Shown here: positions 1 through 5,299 of the stretch, piece by piece | How positions within the stretch are numbered: the first letter of the stretch is position 1 | Layout: each line of letters begins with the position of its first letter | Origin: Candidatus Shapirobacteria bacterium | GTDB taxonomy: Bacteria > Patescibacteriota > Microgenomatia > UBA12405 | Direction of reading: 5' to 3' | DNA length: 10,462 bases | Assembly: GCA_023245435.1 (NCBI GenBank) | Contig: JAHFKH010000026.1 | Coordinates: forward strand, 1 to 10,462 | Notes under the pieces: model-generated | Databases searched by the model: none | The model's input: the letters and a program-made list of their open reading frames with translations, nothing else | What the model was told of the DNA's origin: nothing | Made by a program: the position numbers and the translations under genes

Positions 1-40
1 ATCAATTGAATATATTATTAAAAATGAAAGACTATAAAAT

Positions 41-125
41 TGGCGGAGAGTACAGGGGTCGAACCTGTTAGGGATTGCTCCCACGAGTTTTCAAGACTCG
101 CGCATTACCGTCCTGCCCACTCTCC
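41..125 (-). tRNA. tRNA-Ser(UGA)
   Basis: Read on the minus strand this folds as a class II tRNA of 85 nt. The acceptor stem is GGAGAGT with ACTCTCC, the anticodon stem CGAGT/ACTCG encloses loop CTTGAAA (anticodon TGA), the long variable arm is GGGA-GCAA-TCCC, and the T-arm is ACAGG-TTCGACC-CCTGT. The discriminator is G. The 3' CCA is encoded (plus-strand TGG at 41-43), unlike the other three tRNAs here. It decodes UCA and, by wobble, other UCN serine codons. The long variable arm is a serine hallmark. Confidence 0.96.
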
Positions 126-141
126 ATTTTTAAACTAGGGA

Positions 142-150
142 ATTATATCA
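142..150 (-). promoter_or_regulatory. Extended -10 element for tRNA-Ser
   Basis: On the minus strand positions 150 to 142 read TGATATAAT, a perfect extended -10 (TGnTATAAT). It lies 16 nt upstream of the mature tRNA 5' end. No clear -35 is visible. It lies next to the oppositely oriented extended -10 for tRNA-Thr. Confidence 0.6.
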
Positions 151-155
151 AAATT

Positions 156-164
156 TGCTACAAT
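156..164 (+). promoter_or_regulatory. Extended -10 element for tRNA-Thr
   Basis: The sequence TGCTACAAT fits an extended -10 (TGn plus TACAAT at 159-164) and lies 9 nt before the tRNA-Thr 5' end, implying a leader of only a few nucleotides. A good -35 is not seen at 17 nt spacing. Confidence 0.55.
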
Positions 165-173
165 AACGATACT

Positions 174-246
174 GCCTGGATAGCTCAGTTGGTAGAGCAT
201 CCCCTTGGTAAGGGGAAGGTCATGGATTCGAATTCCATTCCAGGCT
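174..246 (+). tRNA. tRNA-Thr(GGU)
   Basis: This is a 73-nt cloverleaf. The acceptor stem is GCCTGGA with TCCAGGC, the D-arm is GCTC...GAGC, the anticodon stem TCCCC/GGGGA encloses loop TTGGTAA (anticodon GGT), and the T-arm is ATGGA-TTCGAAT-TCCAT. The discriminator is U. CCA is not encoded (TCA follows the acceptor stem), so the tail must be added after transcription. It decodes ACC/ACU. Confidence 0.96.
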
Positions 247-261
247 CATATTCCTGTACAC

Positions 262-267
262 TATATT
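262..267 (+). promoter_or_regulatory. Possible -10 box for the small membrane protein gene
   Basis: TATATT lies just behind tRNA-Thr and 7 nt before an in-frame ATA codon at 275. The same box-to-start distance recurs at other genes here. No -35 is recognised, and the gene could instead be read through from the tRNA-Thr transcript. Confidence 0.3.
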
Positions 268-337
268 TATAACCATAGAATATCTTCGTTCATTTCGCAT
301 ATTTGACTACGCTATTTTTGATTTATCTGTCTCATTT

Positions 338-574
338 TTGGGAATATATTTACTTGCTCCACTATTAACTAAATTATTTCTAAAAATAAATATAAATATA
401 CCCACTTCATCATGGTTATATTTAACCTTACCTCTCAGTATTTTAATTCATATTTTAGTTGGTGCCCATACCAAAATGACGACTAATTTTTTGGATTTAA
501 ATAGCAATTATCTTCTCAAAATAATTATTTTTGTTCTTTTGTTTTTGGGCGCAAAGGGTATAAAATTTAAGTAA
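338..574 (+). CDS. Small hydrophobic membrane protein of unknown function
   Basis: The span given starts at the only usual start codon available, a TTG at 338, and encodes 78 aa. I do not recognise a named family. The protein is very hydrophobic, with membrane segments near residues 2-16, 25-42 and 59-74 and a basic C-terminus (GIKFK). The open frame continues upstream without a stop to at least 254. The extra residues look like real protein: EYLRSFR, then an aromatic and hydrophobic stretch that completes the first membrane helix. The true start may therefore be an unusual codon, perhaps ATA at 275, giving about 99 aa. Its stop overlaps the hpf start (TAATG), so the two genes may be translationally coupled. 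Confidence 0.6.
   Translation: MGIYLLAPLLTKLFLKININIPTSSWLYLTLPLSILIHILVGAHTKMTTNFLDLNSNYLLKIIIFVLLFLGAKGIKFK
561..566 (+). promoter_or_regulatory. Possible -10 box for hpf inside the upstream gene
   Basis: TAAAAT lies 7 nt before the hpf ATG and inside the last codons of the preceding gene. The spacing matches other candidate leaderless starts in the window. It could also be coincidence in AT-rich sequence. Confidence 0.3.
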
Positions 575-870
575 TGAATATCCAAATCACCGCTGACAAC
601 CTTGTCCTTTCCGCTGGTAATCGTCTGTTAATTGATGAAAAAGTTAATTTTGCTCTTGAAAAACTCCTAACCCACTACTCCCCCGAGCAAAAAATCGCCG
701 TTGTTAAAGTTGCAAAAGACAAATTTGAAAAATATTTTCTCAATTTTGACATGAATCTACCCGGCAAAGAACATATTTATGCCGAAACTCAACATATTAG
801 CTTTGAATCGGCTTTAGTCGATTTAATTCAGGCAGTCGAGAAACAAATCAAGAAATTAAAAGAAAACTAG
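574..870 (+). CDS. hpf: Ribosome hibernation promoting factor, short form (HPF/RaiA family)
   Basis: This 98-aa protein matches the S30AE/HPF fold along its whole length. It has an N-terminal MNIQITADNL strand, a helix with DEKVNFALEKL, central beta strands ending in NLPGKEHIYAE, and a C-terminal helix with the alternating charge typical of the family (ALVDLIQAVEKQIKKLKEN). Family members bind the decoding region of the 30S subunit and keep idle ribosomes inactive and protected in slow growth. The length fits the short form, without the dimerising C-terminal domain of long HPF. Its ATG overlaps the stop of the preceding membrane-protein gene, and rpmG follows 15 nt later, so it sits in a translation-related neighbourhood. 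The family call is confident; HPF versus RaiA/YfiA is not resolved. Confidence 0.85.
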   Translation: MNIQITADNLVLSAGNRLLIDEKVNFALEKLLTHYSPEQKIAVVKVAKDKFEKYFLNFDMNLPGKEHIYAETQHISFESALVDLIQAVEKQIKKLKEN

Positions 871-872
871 GC

Positions 873-878
873 TATAAT
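873..878 (+). promoter_or_regulatory. -10 box for rpmG
   Basis: A perfect TATAAT lies between the hpf stop and rpmG, ending 7 nt before the rpmG ATG. A transcript starting at the usual distance would begin at or within about two nucleotides of the start codon. No convincing -35 is seen. Confidence 0.6.
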
Positions 879-885
879 ACCCTCT

Positions 886-1065
886 ATGGCAAAAGCAAAA
901 AAAACTCCTCGTATTCTTGTCGCCCTTCTTTGTGGCATTTGTGGTGCTCAAAACTATTTAACTGAAAAAAATAAAATGAACACCCCTGATAAACTAAAAT
1001 TCACCAAATATTGTCGTTGGTGCAAGAAAAAATCCGAACACAAGGAAAGTACTAAACTAAAATAA
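886..1065 (+). CDS. rpmG: 50S ribosomal protein L33
   Basis: This is a 59-aa basic protein beginning MAKAKKTPRILVALLCGICG. It has two CxxC pairs, C16/C19 (CGIC) and C43/C46 (CRWC), separated by the NYLTEKN and KLKFTKYC segments typical of L33. The four cysteines mark the zinc-binding (C+) version. L33 sits near the tRNA exit site of the large subunit. It has its own TATAAT box just upstream. Its TAA stop overlaps the ATG of the radical-SAM gene (TAATG), so the two are likely co-translated. Strong match despite its small size. Confidence 0.9.
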   Translation: MAKAKKTPRILVALLCGICGAQNYLTEKNKMNTPDKLKFTKYCRWCKKKSEHKESTKLK

Positions 1066-1814
1066 TGTCCCAGTTGGAAAACATTTATATCTCTCCTCTC
1101 GAGCTATGCAATTTAAGCTGCTTATATTGCTACACCCAAAAACCCAAAACCATCCTCAACAATCAACAAATTTTGGATTTTGTAAAAAATTACCAAAAAA
1201 TTACCAAATTAAAATCAATCATTTTTTGCGGCGGTGAAGTCTTTACCCTTCCCGATTTTCCCAAATTGGTCAACAATTTAATCGACCAAAATATTTTTAT
1301 TACCATTATTACCAATGGTACAATCGACAAACTAGACGAGATAAAATCACCCCAAAATTGCCAATTAATTGTTTCTTTTGATGGCCCTCAAAAAATTCAC
1401 GACCAAAACCGTGGTGCAGGCAATTTTATTAAATCCAAAAAATTTGTCAAAAAAGCTCTAAAACTAGGTTTCCCGGTCGAAATATTTTATTTGATTACTA
1501 AAGATTCATATAAACACAAAGACAAATTAAATATTTTTAATCTCCATAAAACTTACTTAACCGACCGCCTCGGTTCTTTATCATCAGATCAAATTAAAAA
1601 TATTCGCAATAATTATGATTGTTATCCTCCCAAAAACTTTGGCTGTAACATATTTTCATTACAATCAAATGGTAAATTTTATGGCTGTTGTGAATCAACT
1701 CAGTCAATCGGTTCTCTTTCTGACCCTCTCGATCAAGTTGTTAAAAAATATATTGATATAATCACCTTACACCCCAAATGCTATGACCCAAACTACCACT
1801 GCCGACTTTCTTAA
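1065..1814 (+). CDS. Radical SAM protein with SPASM-like C-terminal cysteines
   Basis: This 249-aa protein has the radical SAM signature CNLSCLYC (C15, C19, C22; CX3CX2C), which binds the 4Fe-4S cluster that cleaves S-adenosylmethionine. The GGE motif is at residues 56-58 and a TNG strand follows. The C-terminal third carries further cysteines: one in YDC, one in FGC, a CC pair in YGCCES, then HPKC and NYHC at the end. The FGC...NGKFYGCC arrangement resembles the SPASM/twitch auxiliary-cluster domain. It is short for a SPASM enzyme (often 350 aa or more). The substrate is unknown. It is coupled to rpmG at its start and overlaps the EpmA-like gene by 32 nt at its end, which suggests a role in modifying a protein or amino acid linked to translation. 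It is not obviously a lysine 2,3-aminomutase (EpmB/KamA) by size or motif. Confidence 0.82.
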   Translation: MSQLENIYISPLELCNLSCLYCYTQKPKTILNNQQILDFVKNYQKITKLKSIIFCGGEVFTLPDFPKLVNNLIDQNIFITIITNGTIDKLDEIKSPQNCQLIVSFDGPQKIHDQNRGAGNFIKSKKFVKKALKLGFPVEIFYLITKDSYKHKDKLNIFNLHKTYLTDRLGSLSSDQIKNIRNNYDCYPPKNFGCNIFSLQSNGKFYGCCESTQSIGSLSDPLDQVVKKYIDIITLHPKCYDPNYHCRLS

Positions 1815-2628
1815 ATCTATTCGTCAATATTTTTGGAGTCAAAATTTTACCGAAGTCGAAATCCCCTATTTAAATGAATCTCTTCCCCTAGAACCCAATA
1901 TTTATTCTTTTAAAACAAATTGGACCCATAAAAACCAACCCTATTTCCTTCCCACCTCACCCGAATTTGCCTTAAAAAAATTTATTGCCAACCATAACCA
2001 AAACTGTTTTGCCATCTCCCATTGTTTTCGTGATTTAGAAGATAGCAACGAACTTCACACTCCCGAATTTTTAATGCTTGAGTGGTATGAAATTGATAAA
2101 AATTTAAATGATTTAATCAACTCCACCAAAAAATTTATCAATCATTTTTTACCAAATTTAAAATTTAAACAAATAAAATTAAAAAAAATAAATTTTGACA
2201 ACGAACCTGATTTTAATCAATATTTTTTAAACGAAATTGAACCTAATTTGCCTCGCAATTGTGGAGTGTTTATTACCGGTTACCCCGCCTTTCTATCGCC
2301 CTTAGCATCAAGAAACGAAATTGGTGAAGTAAACAATTCTTTCCGGAATTTCAACGCGCAAGCATTGACTGGAGAAAAACAATCATCTGTAAGTCAAAGA
2401 TTTGAGTTATATATCAATGGTATTGAAATCGCCAACGGTTGCGAAGAAAATACCAATATAAATTCAATCAAGCAATCTTTTGAAAACGAACAAAATTTTC
2501 GATTAAAGAATAATTTACCCACTCACCCTATATCTGACGAATTTATAAATATTTGTTCCAAATTACCAAATTGCTCCGGCATTGGCCTCGGCCTCGACCG
2601 ATTATTTAAAATTCTTCCACATTTGTGA
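1783..2628 (+). CDS. epmA: EF-P lysine ligase EpmA-like (class II lysyl-tRNA synthetase paralogue)
   Basis: The 281-aa protein is a class II aminoacyl-tRNA synthetase catalytic core with no anticodon-binding domain, as in EpmA (GenX/YjeA/PoxA). Visible landmarks are TSPEF (58-62), motif 2 from FRD (82-84) through HTPEF (92-96) to MLEWYE (98-103), the NGIEIANGCEE segment (212-222), LPTHPI (245-250), and motif 3 GIGLGLDRL (266-274). EpmA activates lysine or beta-lysine and attaches it to a lysine of elongation factor P, which helps ribosomes through proline stretches. It is shorter than E. coli EpmA (325 aa), with a reduced insert and a C-terminus ending soon after motif 3. The start overlaps the radical-SAM gene by 32 nt, and the end overlaps convergent dcd by 27 nt. 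Family assignment is strong; the target protein is inferred. Confidence 0.85.
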   Translation: MTQTTTADFLKSIRQYFWSQNFTEVEIPYLNESLPLEPNIYSFKTNWTHKNQPYFLPTSPEFALKKFIANHNQNCFAISHCFRDLEDSNELHTPEFLMLEWYEIDKNLNDLINSTKKFINHFLPNLKFKQIKLKKINFDNEPDFNQYFLNEIEPNLPRNCGVFITGYPAFLSPLASRNEIGEVNNSFRNFNAQALTGEKQSSVSQRFELYINGIEIANGCEENTNINSIKQSFENEQNFRLKNNLPTHPISDEFINICSKLPNCSGIGLGLDRLFKILPHL

Positions 2629-3162
2629 TGCTTTAGGTTTTAAATCTCCTACATATTTGCTAGTTCCTGTTGAACCATAAGGTTTATCACAATCACTACT
2701 TAATTTTTCAAATGCCATTTGAGCAATCGGCATTTTGTAATACAAAAGTATGGGCATTGTCGCCGTATTGTGCAATTCCAAAGTCATTTTCAAATTGTTG
2801 CCTGGATCCAAGAACCCTGCTGTAATATGAATCAACAACCCCATTCGTCCCACCGAACTTTTACCTTCCAACCTTCCTACCATATCATTACCCACACCAG
2901 TTTTTTCGTAAATCATACCTAAAGCAAACTCACCAGGATGTAGCACAAACGGTTCACTATCGTTAATTTCCACTTCAACCATCATCGTATCCATTGGTTT
3001 TTTAGGATCAATCACAAAATTTCTTTTTGTATCAAAAACTAAAAAATATTTATCTAAATGCAAATCAATCGAAGCCGGTTGAAGATTTTTTTCATCATAA
3101 GGTTCAATCATTATTTTCCCATCAACTAATGCTTTTTTTATATCCCTATCTGACAAAATCAT
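2602..3162 (-). CDS. dcd: dCTP deaminase, possibly the bifunctional dUMP-forming type
   Basis: This 186-aa protein is full length for Dcd. It starts MILSDRDIKKAL, has QPASIDLHL (28-36), the HPGEF segment (75-79), the substrate-binding EGKSSVGRMGLL (99-110) with R106, the strand ITAGFLDPG (113-121), the likely catalytic E129 in TLEL, and the C-terminal PYGSTGTSKYVGD lid. dCTP deaminase makes dUTP for thymidylate synthesis. The TAGF context resembles the bifunctional actinobacterial and archaeal enzymes, which go directly to dUMP, rather than the E. coli TAHR form; this is an inference from memory of those families. The gene faces the EpmA-like gene tail to tail with a 27-nt overlap and has its own extended -10 next to its ATG. 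Confidence 0.92.
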   Translation of the reverse strand: MILSDRDIKKALVDGKIMIEPYDEKNLQPASIDLHLDKYFLVFDTKRNFVIDPKKPMDTMMVEVEINDSEPFVLHPGEFALGMIYEKTGVGNDMVGRLEGKSSVGRMGLLIHITAGFLDPGNNLKMTLELHNTATMPILLYYKMPIAQMAFEKLSSDCDKPYGSTGTSKYVGDLKPKASQMWKNFK

Positions 3163-3168
3163 ATTACT

Positions 3169-3177
3169 AATATATCA
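3169..3177 (-). promoter_or_regulatory. Extended -10 for dcd
   Basis: On the minus strand positions 3177 to 3169 read TGATATATT (TGn plus TATATT), ending 6 nt before the dcd ATG. This predicts a transcript starting at or next to the start codon. Confidence 0.5.
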
Positions 3178-3186
3178 AAATTGGAG

Positions 3187-3195
3187 TAATATAAC
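3187..3195 (+). promoter_or_regulatory. -10-like box for the GGDEF gene
   Basis: TAATATAAC contains TAATAT (3187-3192, 6 nt before ATG) and the overlapping TATAAC (3190-3195). Together with the dcd box this makes a compact divergent promoter region of under 40 bp. The exact hexamer is uncertain. Confidence 0.35.
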
Positions 3196-3198
3196 CTT

Positions 3199-3801
3199 AT
3201 GGATGATTTCAACAAACAACCAAAAAATATACACCCAAAATTTAAACCATTAATATCACCATTGAGACTACAACATGAAAATACTAGTCTAAAAAATCAA
3301 ATAACAAAACTAAATGATGAAAATGGATTTGACAATTTAACCGGATTATTAAACGATAAAGCACTTCGAGCAAAAATTACTGAACAATATCATGATCGTC
3401 GCAGTACAGCCACTAAAGAAATAACTTTTGCTTATCTTGATTTAGATGATTTAAAAATAAAAAATGGATTATGGGGCCATGACGGAGGTAATAAATATAT
3501 ACAAGAATTTGCAATAAGTTTAAGAAATTATTTTCGAGACAACGATTATATTTACCGAATTCACGGTTCTAATAGTGATGAAATTGGTATTTTAATTGAA
3601 TCAAATCAAGTAGATTTCCTTAAAGAAAGGCTTGAAACATTTCAAAATGAAAATCCAAATTATTCTTTTTCGTATGGTGTCAAATGTGGTAGTCGAGATA
3701 AAAACGGTAATCTTGATTTAAATAAAACAATCCATGACGCAGACATGATTATGATTGGTCAAAAAAATGAGAAGAAAAATGGTGTAAAATATGCTATATG
3801 A
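3199..3801 (+). CDS. Degenerate GGDEF-domain protein
   Basis: This 200-aa protein is a soluble GGDEF-like domain with a short N-terminal coiled segment (about residues 22-42). Landmarks are DNLTGLLND (45-53), FAYLDLDDLKIKNG (77-90) with metal-site Asp at 81, GHDGGNKYIQEFA (93-105), the signature region YRIHGSNSDEIGIL (119-132), SYG (158-160) and ADMIMIGQK (181-189). In active diguanylate cyclases the signature reads GG(D/E)EF. Here it is SNSDEI with extra residues, so cyclic-di-GMP synthesis is doubtful; a binding or structural role is possible. There is no sensor or membrane domain. Base composition differs from the other plus-strand genes (G slightly exceeds C, whereas neighbours are strongly C-rich). 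The stop overlaps the next small gene as ATGA. Confidence 0.75.
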   Translation: MDDFNKQPKNIHPKFKPLISPLRLQHENTSLKNQITKLNDENGFDNLTGLLNDKALRAKITEQYHDRRSTATKEITFAYLDLDDLKIKNGLWGHDGGNKYIQEFAISLRNYFRDNDYIYRIHGSNSDEIGILIESNQVDFLKERLETFQNENPNYSFSYGVKCGSRDKNGNLDLNKTIHDADMIMIGQKNEKKNGVKYAI

Positions 3802-3977
3802 CAAAAACACAAGTCAAAAATACATTACAAAACGAACAATCTACCAAACCTTTGTCCGTTTCTATTCCTCCCAAATTTCCTCAGTTCAAAAACTTCCCCA
3901 AATCAAATTTACCAAATAGAAACACCGGCCCCTCTTTTCTTCAACGTTTTCGTACCCAATCCCGCGGCGGAAAATAA
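3798..3977 (+). CDS. 59-aa basic small protein of unknown function
   Basis: An ATG overlapping the GGDEF stop (ATGA) opens a 59-aa frame ending at TAA. The product is rich in Lys, Arg, Pro, Phe, Gln and Asn, with PPKFPQFKNFPK in the middle and a strongly basic end, FLQRFRTQSRGGK. It has no membrane segment or cysteines and is probably disordered. I do not recognise a family. Support comes from the ATGA coupling, from filling the space before tRNA-Trp, and from C-rich composition typical of the plus-strand genes here (unlike GGDEF). It could bind nucleic acid or protein by charge, but that is a guess. Confidence 0.55.
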   Translation: MTKTQVKNTLQNEQSTKPLSVSIPPKFPQFKNFPKSNLPNRNTGPSFLQRFRTQSRGGK

Positions 3978-3990
3978 CTCCAATCTATAG

Positions 3991-3996
3991 TAAAAT
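3991..3996 (+). promoter_or_regulatory. -10-like box for tRNA-Trp
   Basis: TAAAAT lies 13 nt before the tRNA-Trp 5' end, with TATAGT overlapping just upstream (3986-3991). It falls in the 32-nt gap after the 59-aa gene. No clear -35. Confidence 0.4.
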
Positions 3997-4009
3997 ACTC
4001 AGTGTACAA

Positions 4010-4080
4010 AGGCCTGTAGTGAAATGGTATCACAACAGTCTCCAAAACTGTTTTTCCATGTTCGACTCATGGCAGGCCTG
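4010..4080 (+). tRNA. tRNA-Trp(CCA)
   Basis: This is a 71-nt cloverleaf. The acceptor stem is AGGCCTG with CAGGCCT, the D-stem is GTGA/TCAC, the anticodon stem ACAGT/ACTGT encloses loop CTCCAAA (anticodon CCA), and the T-arm is CCATG-TTCGACT-CATGG. The discriminator is G, as usual for bacterial tRNA-Trp. The 3' CCA is not encoded. The anticodon reads UGG only, in keeping with UGA serving as a stop. Confidence 0.95.
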
Positions 4081-4084
4081 CAAG

Positions 4085-4294
4085 TTATTTATACCTTTTC
4101 TGCACCCCGTTCTCGAGCTTGTAATAATGCCAAACATAGGGCACTAATAATACCGCCAACCCCAAGCCAATTATTCCCAACAATATATTCTGATATACGA
4201 TTGCCAGCTCAGTCGTTATCACAAAACAAATCCCAAAAGTTAAAGTTACTAACAAATGAATTAACCTTTCATGTTGCAAATCTCGTAGTTTCAT
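4085..4294 (-). CDS. Small two-helix membrane protein of unknown function
   Basis: This 69-aa protein begins MKLRDLQHERLIHLL. It has two hydrophobic segments, about residues 12-30 and 34-52, then a polar tail with VWHYYKLENGVQKRYK. The frame stays open upstream, but that part lies inside the tRNA-Ala gene, so I chose the ATG at 4292-4294. This places the start 6 nt after the tRNA-Ala 3' end on the same strand. The mRNA is probably released by tRNA processing and would have almost no leader. Both helices lie close together, suggesting a hairpin in the membrane. Family not recognised; function unknown. Confidence 0.65.
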   Translation of the reverse strand: MKLRDLQHERLIHLLVTLTFGICFVITTELAIVYQNILLGIIGLGLAVLLVPYVWHYYKLENGVQKRYK

Positions 4295-4300
4295 AAATAG

Positions 4301-4373
4301 TGGACCCAAGGGGACTCGAACCCCTGACCTTTCCCATGCCATGGGAACGCGCTACCAACTACGCTATGGGCCC
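4301..4373 (-). tRNA. tRNA-Ala(GGC)
   Basis: On the minus strand this is a 73-nt cloverleaf. The acceptor stem is GGGCCCA with TGGGTCC, containing the G3-U70 wobble pair that is the main alanine identity element. The D-arm is GCGT...GCGC, the anticodon stem TTCCC/GGGAA encloses loop ATGGCAT (anticodon GGC), and the T-arm is AGGGG-TTCGAGT-CCCCT. The discriminator is A; CCA is not encoded beyond the acceptor. It decodes GCC/GCU. Confidence 0.96.
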
Positions 4374-4385
4374 GGTATGTTTTTG

Positions 4386-4391
4386 ATTATA
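4386..4391 (-). promoter_or_regulatory. -10 box for tRNA-Ala
   Basis: On the minus strand positions 4391 to 4386 read TATAAT, 12 nt before the tRNA-Ala 5' end. The small membrane gene downstream would be carried on the same transcript. No good -35. Confidence 0.55.
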
Positions 4392-4411
4392 ACATTTAAT
4401 AAATCCGAGTA

Positions 4412-4417
4412 TATAAT
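4412..4417 (+). promoter_or_regulatory. -10 box for galU-like gene
   Basis: TATAAT ends 9 nt before the ATG at 4427, so transcription should start only a few nucleotides before the start codon. It diverges from the tRNA-Ala box 20 bp away. No Shine-Dalgarno sequence lies between box and start. Confidence 0.55.
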
Positions 4418-4426
4418 CATCATACA

Positions 4427-5299
4427 ATGCAAAAAATAACTAAAGCCGTTATTGCTGCTGCCGGTCGCGGCACCCGTTTTTTACCTGCCGTCAAGCAATA
4501 TCCCAAAGAGTTAATCGCTATTTTAAATAAACCCCAAATTCAATACTTGGTTGAAGAATTAATTGGCACTGGTGTGACCGATATTTGCATTATTTATCGT
4601 CACGGCGACCCCACTATTAAACGTTATTTTACCCCCGACCCAATACTCGAAACTTATCTCAAACAAAATAATAAATTAGAATATCTCGATTCTTTAAAAT
4701 ACATTTGGTCAAAAGTAAAATTTAAATTTATCCCTCAACATCAACATTTACCTTATGGTAACGCCTCCCCCATTTTAGCCGCCAAATCATTTATTAAAAA
4801 CGATAATTTTTATTATTTATTTGGTGATGACCTCACCATTGAAAAAAAACCCGGTACATTTTTACAAGAAATGGCCAAAACATTTATTAATCAAAAAGCC
4901 GACGCTGTAATTGCTGTTCAACCTGTTCCCTGGGAAGAAATTAGTCGTTACGGTTCAATTTTATTTGACAAAAAAGACGATAAACGTATTTTGGATGTTT
5001 TGGAAAAGGTAGACAGGCAAAAAGCTCCCAGCAATGTCACCCAACTTGGTCGATTTATTTTTAATCATAAAATTATTGACGTGATTAAATCGACTCCAAT
5101 CAAAAATGGTGAATTATGGTTGGCCGACGCCAATGCTACTCTTGCCAAAAACGGCAAAATCTATGCCCAATATACCCCAGAAAATGCCTGGATGACTACC
5201 GGCGACCCCATGCGTTGGTTAAAAGCCAATATAGTGTTGGCTTTATCTCATCCCCAATTTTCAACTGATATCAAACAATTTATTAAAGACTTAAAATGA
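4427..5299 (+). CDS. galU: GalU-like sugar-1-phosphate nucleotidyltransferase
   Basis: This 290-aa protein has the N-terminal nucleotide-binding signature GRGTRFLP..K..PKE (13-28), the metal-binding FGDD (132-135), RYGSILF (174-180), LGRFIF (207-212), GELWLADA (228-235) and the closing TGDPMRWLKA (258-267). These follow the order in bacterial UTP-glucose-1-phosphate uridylyltransferases, which make UDP-glucose for glycans. The substrate loop LPYGNASPILAAK (108-120) differs from the usual GxGHA form, so the sugar or nucleotide may differ; glucose and UTP are inferred from the family. Length is normal. It overlaps the ATP-grasp gene by ATGA, so both are probably made together and may serve cell-envelope synthesis. 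Confidence 0.8.
   Translation: MQKITKAVIAAAGRGTRFLPAVKQYPKELIAILNKPQIQYLVEELIGTGVTDICIIYRHGDPTIKRYFTPDPILETYLKQNNKLEYLDSLKYIWSKVKFKFIPQHQHLPYGNASPILAAKSFIKNDNFYYLFGDDLTIEKKPGTFLQEMAKTFINQKADAVIAVQPVPWEEISRYGSILFDKKDDKRILDVLEKVDRQKAPSNVTQLGRFIFNHKIIDVIKSTPIKNGELWLADANATLAKNGKIYAQYTPENAWMTTGDPMRWLKANIVLALSHPQFSTDIKQFIKDLK

Noticed and set aside
75..272. Open frame of 65 codons on the plus strand
   Set aside because: It runs through both tRNA-Ser (antisense) and tRNA-Thr (sense) and has no family-like sequence; it is a by-product of the tRNA genes.
1783..1814. Frameshift joining the radical SAM and EpmA-like genes into one protein
   Set aside because: Each frame has its own start or stop and a complete family architecture; a 32-nt overlap is plausible in such a compact genome. 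A sequencing error cannot be fully excluded.
2719..2922. Plus-strand open frame of 67 codons
   Set aside because: It lies entirely antisense to the well-supported dcd gene and shows no recognisable protein features.
4024..4296. Open frame of 90 codons on the plus strand starting inside tRNA-Trp
   Set aside because: It begins in the tRNA and is antisense to the small membrane-protein gene; the minus-strand product is far more protein-like.
4295..4342. Upstream extension of the small membrane protein through tRNA-Ala
   Set aside because: The extra residues are encoded by the tRNA gene itself, which folds perfectly with the G3-U70 pair; the ATG just after the tRNA is the credible start.
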